DNA of 64,000 nucleotides from Bacillus salacetis. GTDB lineage: Bacteria; Bacillota; Bacilli; Bacillales; Bacillaceae_B. Location: contig NZ_QXIR01000006.1 of the NCBI RefSeq assembly GCF_003581585.1, forward strand, positions 62,001 through 126,000, given 5' to 3'. Shown piece after piece: positions 29,323 through 39,035 of this stretch. A program made the translations under genes and the position numbers. The notes beneath the pieces were generated by a model. It was given only the letters and a program-made list of their open reading frames with translations. It ran no database searches and had not been told where the DNA came from. The number at the start of each line of letters is the position of its first letter. Position 1 is the stretch's first letter.

Positions 29323-29982
29323 ATGAATGAAATCAAATTAATGAAAGGGCTTCTAGAGCCACCCATCTACTTCAGTCATTTAAAAGAAACAGAATTGTTG
29401 AAAGGGTATAAAAGAAGGATTCTGGCTCTTTTCTTCTTAACTGTACTTATATATGGGTTCAGTGCTTACTTCGGGATGGGTACCTCCCCATTGAGTCCAA
29501 AACTTACTTCCCTCTCACCAGCAGAGTATGAATTACATAAATTATATTTCATTGCCGGCAGGGTTGTACTTGGTATTCTATATGCAGCATTTACTATCTT
29601 TTTCCCATCTTTGCTTTTCTGGACGTTTACCGATGTACCTTACAAGAAGCTGACCATTGTCCAAGGCTGCACATTAATTATCCTCCTGCTCGAAAAATTC
29701 AGTTATCTTCCATTCTTGCTGTATTTTTCTTTAGACTGGTATTCTTCTCCTCTTTCATTGGGAGTCATCGCCCAGCAGATGACTGAGAAAGAATGGATCA
29801 TTTATTTCCTCGGCTGTATTTCTGTGTTTAAAGTCGGCTGTATTTTGATTCAATATATCGGTCTTAGATGGCTGACTAACCAGAAACCGTGGATACTTTT
29901 AATCATCATCATTGTGATGAACCTGTTATTCTGGGGAGTCACTACCTTACTGGCAACCATTGATTTTTTGATCCTATTGTAA
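29323..29982 (+). CDS. YknW/Yip1-like membrane protein
   Basis: The ATG at 29323 follows GGAGG at 8 bases and is preferred to one 18 bases upstream. The 219-residue protein has five predicted transmembrane segments (about 36, 86, 118, 165 and 190 onward). It sits 29 bases ahead of a HlyD-type adaptor. In B. subtilis the Yip1-family protein YknW is encoded with adaptor YknX and the ABC proteins YknYZ, which export the toxin SdpC; the pairing here suggests a related assembly factor. Sequence similarity to YknW itself is weak by eye. Confidence 0.6.
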   Translation: MNEIKLMKGLLEPPIYFSHLKETELLKGYKRRILALFFLTVLIYGFSAYFGMGTSPLSPKLTSLSPAEYELHKLYFIAGRVVLGILYAAFTIFFPSLLFWTFTDVPYKKLTIVQGCTLIILLLEKFSYLPFLLYFSLDWYSSPLSLGVIAQQMTEKEWIIYFLGCISVFKVGCILIQYIGLRWLTNQKPWILLIIIIVMNLLFWGVTTLLATIDFLILL

Positions 29983-30011
29983 AGAAAAGTCTCTGATAAG
30001 GCTGTGATTTC

Positions 30012-31262
30012 ATGAAAAAATTCAAGTTGTATATCATACTGTTCCTCTCCATAGTGTTTGTTTCTGTAAATATTTACTTTATTGAAAAAGCGGACAGCAA
30101 AGTTTCAAGAACCAGTTATGTTGAAGACTGGAAAGACGTCACTACTTCCAATTTAAAAAAGCAGGTGATGAAAACAGGGATGATTGCTGCAGGCGAGGAA
30201 AAAAATATCTATTTTGATAGAGCTGGAAATGGGGCCTTTGAGGAATTCCTTGTGAAAGAAGGAGATTCTGTAAAGGCTGGTACACCGCTTTTCAGCTATG
30301 AAGTGGAAGACCGTGGAGTGGAAGCTTCCTATGTGGAATCAGAAATTCAGCAGCTGGAAGACGAAATAGACAGTATCGAGAATCACATTGATGATTTGGA
30401 TGAGCTGAAACCGGTATACTCCCCTCTTCCTTCTTTCAGCAGTGCCGGGGATGATAAAAATGAGGATAAAAGCATTGAAGCAAGCAACCTCGAAATTGAA
30501 TCTTCTATAGAGACGGAAATAGCAGGAAAAGAGCTGGAAATAAGCCGACTAGAAGATAAAATCAATCATCTGGAAAGACAATTAACGGACCTTGAATCAG
30601 AAGAGACATCCATTTCAGTTGTAAGCGAGACAGAAGGCATAGTGAAAAGCGTATCAGAGGAGTTGAATAATCCACTAATTGTCATCTCCTCTAACTCCCG
30701 CATTGCAGAAGGCACACTGAATGAAACCGAAACACTGGAAGTTACAGAGGGACAGGAAGTTGCTATATCTTCTGCAGGAATAACGGGGAAGCTTGAAGGT
30801 ACCATTTCTTCAATTTCTGAGCTTCCGGAAAAAGAACCTGCAAATGATAACCTATCTGAATATCGTTTCAGAGTTGAGTTAGAGAAGAATAAAGAAAAAC
30901 TTCTTCCGGGCTATCATATAAGTATGAATATAACTACAAAAGAGGCTGAAGATGCTATGACAGTCTCCGAAAAACACATCATTCGAGAAGGTCCTCAAAA
31001 GAAATATCTATTCCTAATGACCGAAAAAGGGAAGGTAGAAAAGAGGACGATAGAAACGGGTCTTAGTGTCGATGGCAAAACCGCAGTAACAAAGGGGCTT
31101 AAAAAAGGGGAAACGTATATAAGAGAACCCTTACTGTTTATTGAAGATAAGGCAGAATTTGTGACCCCGCTTCAAGTTGATGAGCTTTCCTGGAAGGACA
31201 TAAAAGGTTCAGATCGACACACTATCCTTAAGAATATGCTTCTTGGAGTACTTGAAAGATAA
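30012..31262 (+). CDS. HlyD/YknX-type membrane-fusion adaptor
   Basis: The 416-residue protein has an N-terminal signal anchor (about 5-24), a biotinyl-lipoyl-like half (VKEGDSVKAGTPLFSYE), a long coiled coil (about 100-200), the second lipoyl half (EGIVKSVSEE), a beta-barrel and a C-terminal membrane-proximal domain (KGKVEKRTIETGLSVDGKTAVTKGLKKGE). This is the order seen in adaptors of MacB-type ABC exporters. No ABC ATPase or permease follows; alkaline phosphatase is next, after a terminator. The partner exporter must be elsewhere or lost. Confidence 0.85.
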   Translation: MKKFKLYIILFLSIVFVSVNIYFIEKADSKVSRTSYVEDWKDVTTSNLKKQVMKTGMIAAGEEKNIYFDRAGNGAFEEFLVKEGDSVKAGTPLFSYEVEDRGVEASYVESEIQQLEDEIDSIENHIDDLDELKPVYSPLPSFSSAGDDKNEDKSIEASNLEIESSIETEIAGKELEISRLEDKINHLERQLTDLESEETSISVVSETEGIVKSVSEELNNPLIVISSNSRIAEGTLNETETLEVTEGQEVAISSAGITGKLEGTISSISELPEKEPANDNLSEYRFRVELEKNKEKLLPGYHISMNITTKEAEDAMTVSEKHIIREGPQKKYLFLMTEKGKVEKRTIETGLSVDGKTAVTKGLKKGETYIREPLLFIEDKAEFVTPLQVDELSWKDIKGSDRHTILKNMLLGVLER

Positions 31263-31268
31263 TAACCG

Positions 31269-31306
31269 AAAGCGCCATACCTGTCGAAGGGTACGGCGCT
31301 TTTTTG
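31269..31306 (+). terminator. Terminator of the yknW/yknX-like pair
   Basis: AAGCGCC.TACC pairs with GGTACGGCGCTT, followed by TTTTTT. Confidence 0.88.
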
Positions 31307-31370
31307 GGGGTATAGAAACATGAGCCCTCCTCATACTAACCATGAATGAACCCGAAGAAGGAGGATATCC

Positions 31371-32981
31371 ATGAAAAAACCCCTCATAAAAGCTCTTATT
31401 CTTATGCTATTTATTTCAATATTATTTATCGCCGTTCCTTCCTCCTGCCTGTTTGCCCAAACACCGAAGAAGAACGTGATCTTTATGGTGATGGACGGGA
31501 CCAATTCGGATATCGTGACACTTGCCCGGTGGTATAAGGGTTCTTCTTTGGAATTGGATGGGATTCTCACCGGGGGAGTCAGGACCTATTCCCGCCAATC
31601 CGCCATCACAGATTCCGCTGCCGGCGGGACTGCGATGGCCACCGGTTTCAAGACGGATGCTGATTACATCGGGATGGTGCCCGATGGCAAGGGATCGAAG
31701 CCTGCGGTCAGTCTGCTGGAGGCTTCCCGTATACGAGGATACAGCACAGGAATCGTCTCTACTTCCCCTGTCCAGCATGCCACCCCGGCTGCCTTTTCCG
31801 CTCATGTCAAGAACCGCGATGAGTTCAGTGATATTGCTGAACAGCAGGTGTATCAAGGGATCGATGTGGTACTTGGCGGCGGCCTCTCCTGGCTTCATGA
31901 TGGGGGCGATGAACGGTTGACCAATGATGACGGGATGTTGAAGACGAAGGAATCAGCCCGCAAAGATAATGAAAACCTGCTGAGGATCCTGGAGGAAAAG
32001 GAGTATCACTTCCTGGAAGGGAAGTCCGATATGAGAGAACGGTCTGACGGCAAGCTTTGGGGCAGTTTCGCTGATGAAGATATGGCGTATGATTTTGACC
32101 GGGCACAGCTTTTACCCGAGCAGCCCTCTTTGGCAGAAATGACAGGGACAGCGATTGAGCGATTGAATCAAAGCGAGGAAGGATTCTTCTTGTTCGTCGA
32201 AGGAAGCAAAGTCGACTGGGCTGCCCATAAGAATGACCCGGTCGGAATGATCAGTGAAGTCCTGGCGTTTGATAAGGCGGTTGGTGTTGCGGTTGATTTT
32301 GCAAAGCGTGACGGCAATACTATGGTGATTGCCGTGACCGACCACGGGAACAGCGGGCTGACGATCGGAAACGGCACAACGGATAAGACTTATTATGATC
32401 AGCCTGTTGAAGCGATCATCAGGCCATTGAAGGCAGCGAAATTAACAGTCAAAGGGGCATCATCTCAGTTGAAAAAAGACCGTTCCAACTTGAAGGACGT
32501 GTTGGCTTCTTATGGGTTGGAGGAGCACACGGAGAAAGAATTCTGCAAGGTGGAAAATGCTCGAACAATTACTGATCTGGAAGATGAAATGGCGGCAATG
32601 CTCAGCAAGCGAGCAAACCTCGGATTCACCACCCACGGTCATACTGGCGAAGATGTATTTTTATATGCCTATGGACCAGGGAAGCCAACGGGTCTGCATG
32701 AAAACACCGACCTTGCCGCGGCGGTCTCGGATTACCTGGGATTGGATCTGAAGGGACTGAAAGATCTGTATGTGGATGCGAAGGAGTATTATGAGTCCAT
32801 GGGCTACCAGACTAACATTGATTTGAGTGATAAGCATAACCCTGTTTTCATCGCCATCAAAGGAGAAGAAAAGCTGGAGTTCCCCGAAAATAAAAATGTA
32901 ATGTTTCGAAATGGCGTGGAAGTCGCACTCAAGGCAGTCAATGTTTATAACGGCGACACCTTCTTCATTCATGTTCAGTAG
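31371..32981 (+). CDS. Alkaline phosphatase
   Basis: This secreted phosphomonoesterase has 536 residues: a signal peptide (1-29), the metal ligand Asp42 (VMDGTNSD), the nucleophile Ser82 in TDSAAGGTAMATG, EGSKVDWAAH, VTDHGNSG and TTHGHTGED. The last blocks supply the Zn/Mg ligands. A C-terminal extension of about 80 residues follows the catalytic domain. It is a single gene, and no clear PHO box was seen in the short upstream region. Confidence 0.93.
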   Translation: MKKPLIKALILMLFISILFIAVPSSCLFAQTPKKNVIFMVMDGTNSDIVTLARWYKGSSLELDGILTGGVRTYSRQSAITDSAAGGTAMATGFKTDADYIGMVPDGKGSKPAVSLLEASRIRGYSTGIVSTSPVQHATPAAFSAHVKNRDEFSDIAEQQVYQGIDVVLGGGLSWLHDGGDERLTNDDGMLKTKESARKDNENLLRILEEKEYHFLEGKSDMRERSDGKLWGSFADEDMAYDFDRAQLLPEQPSLAEMTGTAIERLNQSEEGFFLFVEGSKVDWAAHKNDPVGMISEVLAFDKAVGVAVDFAKRDGNTMVIAVTDHGNSGLTIGNGTTDKTYYDQPVEAIIRPLKAAKLTVKGASSQLKKDRSNLKDVLASYGLEEHTEKEFCKVENARTITDLEDEMAAMLSKRANLGFTTHGHTGEDVFLYAYGPGKPTGLHENTDLAAAVSDYLGLDLKGLKDLYVDAKEYYESMGYQTNIDLSDKHNPVFIAIKGEEKLEFPENKNVMFRNGVEVALKAVNVYNGDTFFIHVQ

Positions 32982-32990
32982 CAACGGGTC

Positions 32991-33052
32991 ACTTTAGCGC
33001 TTTAAAGCAGCCGGGGACTGTCCCCGGCTGCTTTAAAGTACTAAAGTGATTT
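32991..33052. repeat. REP-like palindrome, copy 8 (single form)
   Basis: CACTTTAGCGCTTTAAAGCA, then GCCGGGGACTGTCCCCGGC, then the mirror arm ending CTAAAGTG. It lies at the 3' end of the phosphatase gene. Confidence 0.9.
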
Positions 33053-33148
33053 AGAATATCCAGCACTCTCCATTTTCGGTCTGCTTTGCGTTATAATAAT
33101 AGAATGGTTAATTTTTGAACGGAATCAGTCAGGAGGCGGCAAATCCTT

Positions 33149-34786
33149 ATGAATGCACATGAATTACAGGAAAGATTGACACCACTAAGCGATTACTTGC
33201 TGGAAGAACTTCCGTATGGCAGTGAAAGACAAACGATTGTACAAAAGGGATTGCTGCTTTTCCGGCAGAATCTTGTTTCCAATATAAAATTTCATGATGA
33301 CTCGATTACAGCGGATGTTCAGGATGTCACGCCGGTCAAGGTTACGCTTGAACTGGAATTCCCGCGGATAAGCAAGTGCTCGTGCCCGGCGCAGGTCTGG
33401 TGCCGCCACCGCATGGCTGCTTTTTTTGCTGTGTACAGCAAGGCCCAGCCCGTCACCAATTGGATCCACAAGTGGCGCACCACACCAAGTGAAGAAGAAC
33501 CAGCCGCTCTTCCTGAAAAAAAGGCAAACCTGCAGGACATCCTAAAGAAACATGAGGGCAGCATCAAAAAAGCCAGCGACCTTTTAAAGGACCGCAAGCA
33601 GCGCGGAGAGACACCCGAAGAATGGTGGGAGTTCCTTCAATATCAGTTTGATCAATGGGATAAAGATGCGTTTCACCGGCATTCCCACCTGCTGGACCTG
33701 CACATCCAGAACTTCTTCAGGAAACTGATGAAAGAGGCACCATTCGAACGGGAGTGGAAGCCGCTGTACCAGCTCTATGCAACGTTCTTTCTTTTTCAGA
33801 GCTTCGACAGGATGATGATGTTTTTCAGAGGGAAAAATGCGGATACCTCGCACTATGAATTTTTGATCGATGAGATGTTCGACAGCGTCAAACAGTTGTC
33901 TGTGCATGCCATGCCGTTCCGGTTTGATCCCTTCATTGAATTTTTAAAAGGGAAAACCGAGGAACTGACCTCTTCCACTGATAACAGTACATTGGCCAAA
34001 GCGGAAATCTACCGCTTCCTTTGGTACTTTCTCTTTAAGAAAAAGGCATGGCGCCAGGCCGAAGTGGAAAGGCTGCAGGATGAACGCAACCCTGATGATA
34101 TCTTCTACTCCCTGGCCCTGCTGCATCAATATATTCTTTTAGAAGAAAATGAGCTGGCAGCAAACGAAATCGAGAAACTGGGCACCGAGATTGTCCCCTA
34201 CTCCGATTTCTGGCTGGAGCAGCTTTTTCAAAACAAAAAAAATGAGCAGGGTGTGGTGTTCTTAAAAAGCATCCTGCCGAAGGTGCCTGCTTACGTCAAC
34301 AGCCTGCCTTCTTATGACAGCGCCGCGTTCACACGCTGGTTTTTGCGGACCCTGCCGATTGACTGGATGACGGAAAATGAGCATGGCCTTCTCCGGAAAC
34401 TGCTTGTTGCCCTGCTGCCGTACAGCTATTACTGGTATAACGACTTTCTCCTCAGCACTAAATCGTACCGAGAGTGGGTCGAGCTACAGCGCTTTGTCGG
34501 GCATGAGCTCAGGGAAATGGACAACTTGGGGCTCCGCGATGCCGCAAAGGAAGCCCCGCAGTTCGTCCTCCCGCTCTACCATGAAGGAATCGAGCATTAT
34601 CTTGCGGGCAGAAGCCGCGATAATTATAAGCAGGCGGTCAAATATTTAAAGAGACTGCGGACACTTTATAAAAAACTGAAGAAAACCGACCAATGGGAAG
34701 TCTATTTCAATTTGGTTTTAGACAGAACAAGACGACTTCGCGCGTTTCACGAAGAGTGCAGAAAGGGGAAGCTGATCGATGCTTAA
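33149..34786 (+). CDS. SWIM zinc-finger protein
   Basis: The 545-residue protein has an N-terminal SWIM motif near residue 75: CSC then CRH in CSCPAQVWCRHRMAAFF, matching CxC-n-CxH. The rest is helical with no nuclease motif. SWIM proteins are commonly encoded next to SNF2-type ATPases, and here the end overlaps the SNF2 gene by 8 bases. A joint role in DNA or chromatin-like remodelling is inferred from this coupling only. Confidence 0.88.
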   Translation: MNAHELQERLTPLSDYLLEELPYGSERQTIVQKGLLLFRQNLVSNIKFHDDSITADVQDVTPVKVTLELEFPRISKCSCPAQVWCRHRMAAFFAVYSKAQPVTNWIHKWRTTPSEEEPAALPEKKANLQDILKKHEGSIKKASDLLKDRKQRGETPEEWWEFLQYQFDQWDKDAFHRHSHLLDLHIQNFFRKLMKEAPFEREWKPLYQLYATFFLFQSFDRMMMFFRGKNADTSHYEFLIDEMFDSVKQLSVHAMPFRFDPFIEFLKGKTEELTSSTDNSTLAKAEIYRFLWYFLFKKKAWRQAEVERLQDERNPDDIFYSLALLHQYILLEENELAANEIEKLGTEIVPYSDFWLEQLFQNKKNEQGVVFLKSILPKVPAYVNSLPSYDSAAFTRWFLRTLPIDWMTENEHGLLRKLLVALLPYSYYWYNDFLLSTKSYREWVELQRFVGHELREMDNLGLRDAAKEAPQFVLPLYHEGIEHYLAGRSRDNYKQAVKYLKRLRTLYKKLKKTDQWEVYFNLVLDRTRRLRAFHEECRKGKLIDA

Positions 34787-37601
34787 GACGCGCATGCTGC
34801 ATGTGTACATAGAGCCTTTGAATAACGGCCGCTTCTTCCTTTACTGTGAGAACGACAGCGGCTTTGATGTGCCTGTCGATGATTGGAAAAGCCAGCTGTT
34901 TCTTTGGCATGAACCAAGCTATTACGGGACGATGGTGGCTCCGAAAGAATCAGGCACCCATAAAGGGATCGAGGTGTCGAGCTGGGATCTCCTCCTGCTT
35001 TTTGCCGATGAAGCTTTCAGCGGGATGATTGACTGGCATTGGGATGAGCTTGGCCAGAAATGCCAGGCTGTCGCTCCGGTGATGTACGATTCGATTCAGG
35101 AAGGCAAATGGATCCCCCGGTTTGAAGATATGGCGGAGAACGGGCTTACCTTCCAGGTCCCAGATGAACTATGGGATAACTTTCCCGCCGAGTTCTGGCA
35201 GGAGGATATCGGCGAGGAGTCGGCTGAAGAGTTCGTTTCCGACTGGTATCAGCGGGCCGTCCGCCAGTCGCTTTCCTCTGGGGGCAGCGATCATCTCTTC
35301 ACCCGTTTGAAAAAACTCGAAGACAGTACGTTGACACCTGAAGAACTTCACGCTTATTTTGACGAGGAAAAATGGAGTGAATGGGTCGGCCTGAAGGAAG
35401 ATGATTTGCCGTTCACACTTGGACTGCGACTGACAGAACCACTCGAGGAACATGATCCATGGGAGCTGGAAACCATCCTTCGTGATAAAAAACGGGCCAG
35501 CAAAGTCTACTCGCTTGGGGAAGACAGACTGCCTCCTTCTTATAAAATTCATCTCGAAAGTGTAAAAGAGGAACAAAACCGCTGGCTGAAAATGCTGCCG
35601 CTTCTGGACCAGGGCGGCGAGATCCGGAACTCACTGGATGAGCATGATGCATGGGATTTCCTCACAGTATTGAGCGAGAAATTCCTCGACCTTGATATTG
35701 AAATCCTCCTTCCTGCTTGGTGGCAGGCAATGAAGGATGCCCAAATGACCGTCAAGGCCAAGGTGAAGAACACAGACAGTTCTTACCGGCCGTCTTTTGT
35801 CGGGCTGAATGCCATGCTGGACTTTGACTGGCGCCTGTCAATGAACGGTGTCGATTTATCGGAAGAAGACTTTCAAAATCTAGTGGATGACCAGCGGCGC
35901 CTGATAAAAATCCGCGGGCAGTGGATGAAGCTCGATCCCGCCATGATCCGCCGCATCCAGGAATTGATGACCAAGGCAAAACAGGAAGGAATCTCGATCC
36001 AGGATATGCTTGAACAGCAGCTTGTGCCCCGCGATGAAGACGAAGGACTTCCTGAAGACGAAGAATATGATCCTTATGAGTTTGCGAAAATCCAGATCGA
36101 TTTGAACCGGTCGATGAAAAAAATGATCGATACCCTCAACAATGCAGCAGAAGTACCGATTGTGCCGACACCAGAATCGTTTCACGGAGAACTGCGCCCC
36201 TATCAACAGCAAGGGATGAGCTGGATGCTCTTCCTGCGCCGGTATGGATTCGGCGCCTGCCTCGCAGACGATATGGGCCTTGGAAAAACGGTACAGCTGA
36301 TCACCTATCTGCAAGAAGTGAAGTCTGTTGAGAATCCACAAGCCCCTGCGTTGATAATCGCGCCGACTTCGGTTCTTGGAAACTGGCAGAGAGAGCTAGA
36401 AAAGTTTGCACCCGATTTAAAGGTGAAGCTGCATTACGGTCCCAGCAGGGATAAAGGGATCGATTTTGCCAGAGGACTGCTGGATGTCGACGTTGTCCTG
36501 ACTTCGTATGGGTTGTCTCATCTCGATTTTGAAGAATTAGAAACCATTGAATGGAATGCGATTGCTTTGGATGAAGCGCAAAATATTAAAAATGCTAACA
36601 CCAAGCAGTCGCGCGCCATCCGCAAGCTTGAAGGCAAGCATCATATCGCGTTGACAGGGACCCCGATGGAAAACCGCCTGTCCGAACTGTGGGCGATCTT
36701 TGATTTCCTGAATCACGGCTATCTCGGCGGATTCACGCAGTTCCAGAAGCGGTACATCGTGCCGATTGAAAAAGAAGAAAATGAGGCAAAAGTAAAAGAA
36801 CTGCAGGCGAAGATCAGGCCGTTCCTGCTCCGCCGTACCAAGAAGGATCCGGAAGTCGAACTCAACCTGCCTGATAAAATCGAGCAGAAAGAGTATTGCG
36901 CGTTGACGGCTGAACAGGCATCACTCTATGAGCAGCTCATCAAAGATACCTTTGCACAGTTGGAAACATTGAGCGGGTTTGAACGAAAAGGGCTTGTGTT
37001 GCAGATGCTGAACCGCCTGAAACAGCTTTGCAATCACCCGGCCCTCTACTTGAAAGAGCCAGAGCCGGCCAATATAGAGAAACGTTCGGAGAAAATGCGT
37101 AAGCTTGTTGAGATCATAGAAGCCGTCCTGGAATCCAACGAGGGATGCTTGATTTTCACTCAGTACATCTCAATGGGTGAAATGATCCAGAATGTCATGA
37201 AAGAAAAATTTGGCATCGATGTTCCATTCCTGAATGGAAGCATGGGGAAAGTCCAGCGTGATACCCTTGTGGAGCGATTCCAGAATGGAGAGTTCCCTGT
37301 GTTCCTGCTTTCTTTGAAGGCAGGCGGAACAGGGCTGAACCTCACAGCAGCCAACCATGTCGTCCACTACGACCGCTGGTGGAACCCGGCTGTCGAAAAC
37401 CAGGCAACCGACCGCGCCTACCGTATCGGCCAGAACCGGTTCGTCCATGTCCATAAAATGATCGCCTCCGGAACTCTCGAGGAGAAGATCGATATGATGC
37501 TCGAGAAGAAACAGGCCTTGAACGACGAAATCATCCAGAGCGACCAATGGATGACCGAGCTTTCAGACCGCGACCTGCATAGTTTGTTGTCGCTGGATTA
37601 A
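34779..37601 (+). CDS. SNF2-family DNA-dependent ATPase/helicase
   Basis: The 940-residue protein has a long N-terminal SNF2-associated region (about 1-430), then two RecA-like lobes: Walker A DDMGLGKT (about 497-504), DEAQ (about 597), LTGTPMEN, and in lobe two QATDRAYRIGQ (about 874). Bacterial SNF2 ATPases of this RapA/HepA-like type translocate on duplex DNA; specific targets are unknown. It is translationally coupled to the SWIM gene and followed by a terminator. Confidence 0.94.
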   Translation: MLKTRMLHVYIEPLNNGRFFLYCENDSGFDVPVDDWKSQLFLWHEPSYYGTMVAPKESGTHKGIEVSSWDLLLLFADEAFSGMIDWHWDELGQKCQAVAPVMYDSIQEGKWIPRFEDMAENGLTFQVPDELWDNFPAEFWQEDIGEESAEEFVSDWYQRAVRQSLSSGGSDHLFTRLKKLEDSTLTPEELHAYFDEEKWSEWVGLKEDDLPFTLGLRLTEPLEEHDPWELETILRDKKRASKVYSLGEDRLPPSYKIHLESVKEEQNRWLKMLPLLDQGGEIRNSLDEHDAWDFLTVLSEKFLDLDIEILLPAWWQAMKDAQMTVKAKVKNTDSSYRPSFVGLNAMLDFDWRLSMNGVDLSEEDFQNLVDDQRRLIKIRGQWMKLDPAMIRRIQELMTKAKQEGISIQDMLEQQLVPRDEDEGLPEDEEYDPYEFAKIQIDLNRSMKKMIDTLNNAAEVPIVPTPESFHGELRPYQQQGMSWMLFLRRYGFGACLADDMGLGKTVQLITYLQEVKSVENPQAPALIIAPTSVLGNWQRELEKFAPDLKVKLHYGPSRDKGIDFARGLLDVDVVLTSYGLSHLDFEELETIEWNAIALDEAQNIKNANTKQSRAIRKLEGKHHIALTGTPMENRLSELWAIFDFLNHGYLGGFTQFQKRYIVPIEKEENEAKVKELQAKIRPFLLRRTKKDPEVELNLPDKIEQKEYCALTAEQASLYEQLIKDTFAQLETLSGFERKGLVLQMLNRLKQLCNHPALYLKEPEPANIEKRSEKMRKLVEIIEAVLESNEGCLIFTQYISMGEMIQNVMKEKFGIDVPFLNGSMGKVQRDTLVERFQNGEFPVFLLSLKAGGTGLNLTAANHVVHYDRWWNPAVENQATDRAYRIGQNRFVHVHKMIASGTLEEKIDMMLEKKQALNDEIIQSDQWMTELSDRDLHSLLSLD

Positions 37602-37608
37602 AGTCTAT

Positions 37609-37650
37609 AAACCGCAAGTCCTGCATCTGACAGAGCTTGCGGTTTTTTGA
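37609..37650 (+). terminator. Terminator of the SWIM-SNF2 operon
   Basis: AAACCGCAAG pairs with CTTGCGGTTT, followed by TTTTGA. Confidence 0.88.
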
Positions 37651-37659
37651 TTTGGAAAT

Positions 37660-37717
37660 CCTTTAGCACTTTAAAGCAGCCGGGGACAGTCCCCGGCTGC
37701 TTTAAAGCGCTAAAGTC
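37660..37717. repeat. REP-like palindrome, copy 9 (single form)
   Basis: CTTTAGCACTTTAAAGCA, GCCGGGGACAGTCCCCGGC, and the mirror arm ending GCGCTAAAG. It directly follows the SNF2 terminator. Confidence 0.9.
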
Positions 37718-37863
37718 CCCACGCATAAGAAAATGCCGATTCGTGATGAACCGGCCAATAGTGAGGTGGAAAGCGAAGTATAGCTATTGAGTTTTTCTTT
37801 AAGAGGTACAGCAGAAGGTTGTTACGGGGTTCAGGTTATGAAATAAAACAAGACTTAAGAAAT

Positions 37864-38052
37864 TTAATTTACTTTTGCAGGTGTAGTGATAAAGGTCATT
37901 CTTTTGTTTGCGGGATCTTGAGGCTTATCCGAGGATACTTCTTTCTCCAGCAGCGTCACCCGCTGTGAAAGATAATACAGCTCCACATTGGCTCTTGCCA
38001 ATTTCCTTATCAGGTCTTCAATCAATCTTTCCATTGATTCGCTTTTGTTCAT
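37864..38052 (-). CDS. Small coiled-coil protein, 62 aa
   Basis: GGAGGG precedes an ATG at 38052. The product is helical, with a heptad-like stretch (IEDLIRKLARANVELYYL, then SQRVTLLEKEV) and a polar tail. It is downstream of ssb on the same strand, 45 bases away, so the two are probably co-transcribed. I do not recognise the family. Confidence 0.6.
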   Translation of the reverse strand: MNKSESMERLIEDLIRKLARANVELYYLSQRVTLLEKEVSSDKPQDPANKRMTFITTPAKVN

Positions 38053-38097
38053 TATGGACGCCCTCCATATTTAGTCATAAACCAAACGTGTCTTACT

Positions 38098-38538
38098 TTA
38101 GAAAACCGGCAGCGTCTGATCGACTTCCGAAGATCTTTGCTGAGGCTGCTGTGCAGGCCTCTGCTCTTGCGGCACGGTCTGTGTCTGCGGCTTGGCTGGA
38201 AATGGCTGTTGCTGTACCGGCCTTCCATCCAGGAATTTCACCTGTTCCGCCACTACTTCCGTCACATACACCTTCTTCCCGGTCTCATTATCATAATTCC
38301 TTGTCTGGATGCGTCCTACCACACCCAAAACGGATCCTTTATTACAGTACTTTGCCGTGTTTTCAGCCGCCCGCTTCCACATCGTGCAAAGCACAAAATC
38401 AGCCTCATAGTCCCCTCCCTGATTTTTAAACTGACGATTGACCGCCAAAGTGACATTCAACACTGCCTTCCCATCAGCTGTGTAACGCATCTGCGGATCC
38501 TTCGTCAGCCTGCCTACCAACGTGACCTGATTTATCAT
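38098..38538 (-). CDS. ssbB: Single-stranded DNA-binding protein (SsbB-like)
   Basis: The 146-residue protein opens with [20 protein letters not shown] and has an OB fold (about 1-105), followed by a Gln/Pro-rich linker and the tip [10 protein letters not shown], a degenerate version of the acidic DDDLPF interaction tail. Its distance from rpsF/rpsR and its place near ywpF and fabZ match B. subtilis ssbB (ywpH), the competence-linked SSB. SSB function is certain; the B paralogue is inferred from context. Confidence 0.9.
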   Translation of the reverse strand: MINQVTLVGRLTKDPQMRYTADGKAVLNVTLAVNRQFKNQGGDYEADFVLCTMWKRAAENTAKYCNKGSVLGVVGRIQTRNYDNETGKKVYVTEVVAEQVKFLDGRPVQQQPFPAKPQTQTVPQEQRPAQQPQQRSSEVDQTLPVF

Positions 38539-38635
38539 GTTCTCTCACCTCTTTTCTTTCGTTGGTAAGTATAGGATATAAGCAGGATTCATCTTTGTAA
38601 AATGGGGAAAGTGCCTCTTTCAATCTCATTAACAA

Positions 38636-38680
38636 CTTAAAAATCCCATTTTCACTAAGAGGAAAACAGGATTTTCATAA
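38636..38680 (-). terminator. AT-rich terminator of the tapA-to-DUF5658 operon
   Basis: AAAATCC.TTTTC and its near-complement form a stem with an 8-base loop; TTTTTAAG follows on the minus strand. The arms also read AAAA-N5-TTTT twice (38640-38652 and 38663-38675), 10 bases apart, about 100 bases before ssbB, so ComK-type AT-boxes are an alternative reading. Confidence 0.6.
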
Positions 38681-38732
38681 AAAGAAAAGCTAATAATCCG
38701 AAACTCAAGAAATTTAATCTTTTTTGCCCGGC

Positions 38733-39035
38733 TTAATTCAACAATAACTTGGAAATCCATAATCCATGCAATAGAAATGTTAGTAAATACACTGCGATAG
38801 CCGTATAAGCTACCGAGGCAAACCATTTTTTCCTTGGGATTTCTCCATAAAGGATTAGCGCATATAGGAAGACGGATAACAAAATTTTTACAGAGAGGAA
38901 CCATGCCGGATGAGCAGAATAGATAGAGTCCATGATGGGGTTGGCTTCTTTAATGAAATCATTTTTGATTCCATACCACGTGACAAACGCGTCAATTAAA
39001 TTGAGTGCAGCCAATATATGAAGGACCACTTTCAT
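38733..39035 (-). CDS. DUF5658-like membrane protein, 100 aa
   Basis: The product has three predicted transmembrane segments and the family-like opening LAALNLIDAFVTWYGIKN...EANPIMDS. Its start overlaps the end of the TVP38 gene (ATGA), so it is the last gene of the biofilm-locus operon. Function unknown. Confidence 0.75.
   Translation of the reverse strand: MKVVLHILAALNLIDAFVTWYGIKNDFIKEANPIMDSIYSAHPAWFLSVKILLSVFLYALILYGEIPRKKWFASVAYTAIAVYLLTFLLHGLWISKLLLN

Noticed and set aside
33076-33110. ACGCAAAGC-like sequence (minus strand) suggesting a third c-di-GMP riboswitch.
   Set aside because: The GGCAAA segment, the GAAA-capped stem and the 3' receptor are absent.
38640-38675. Two AAAA-N5-TTTT boxes upstream of ssbB as a ComK site.
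   Set aside because: They form the arms of a terminator-like hairpin, and their 10-base spacing does not match the usual 8, 18 or 31; kept only as an alternative.
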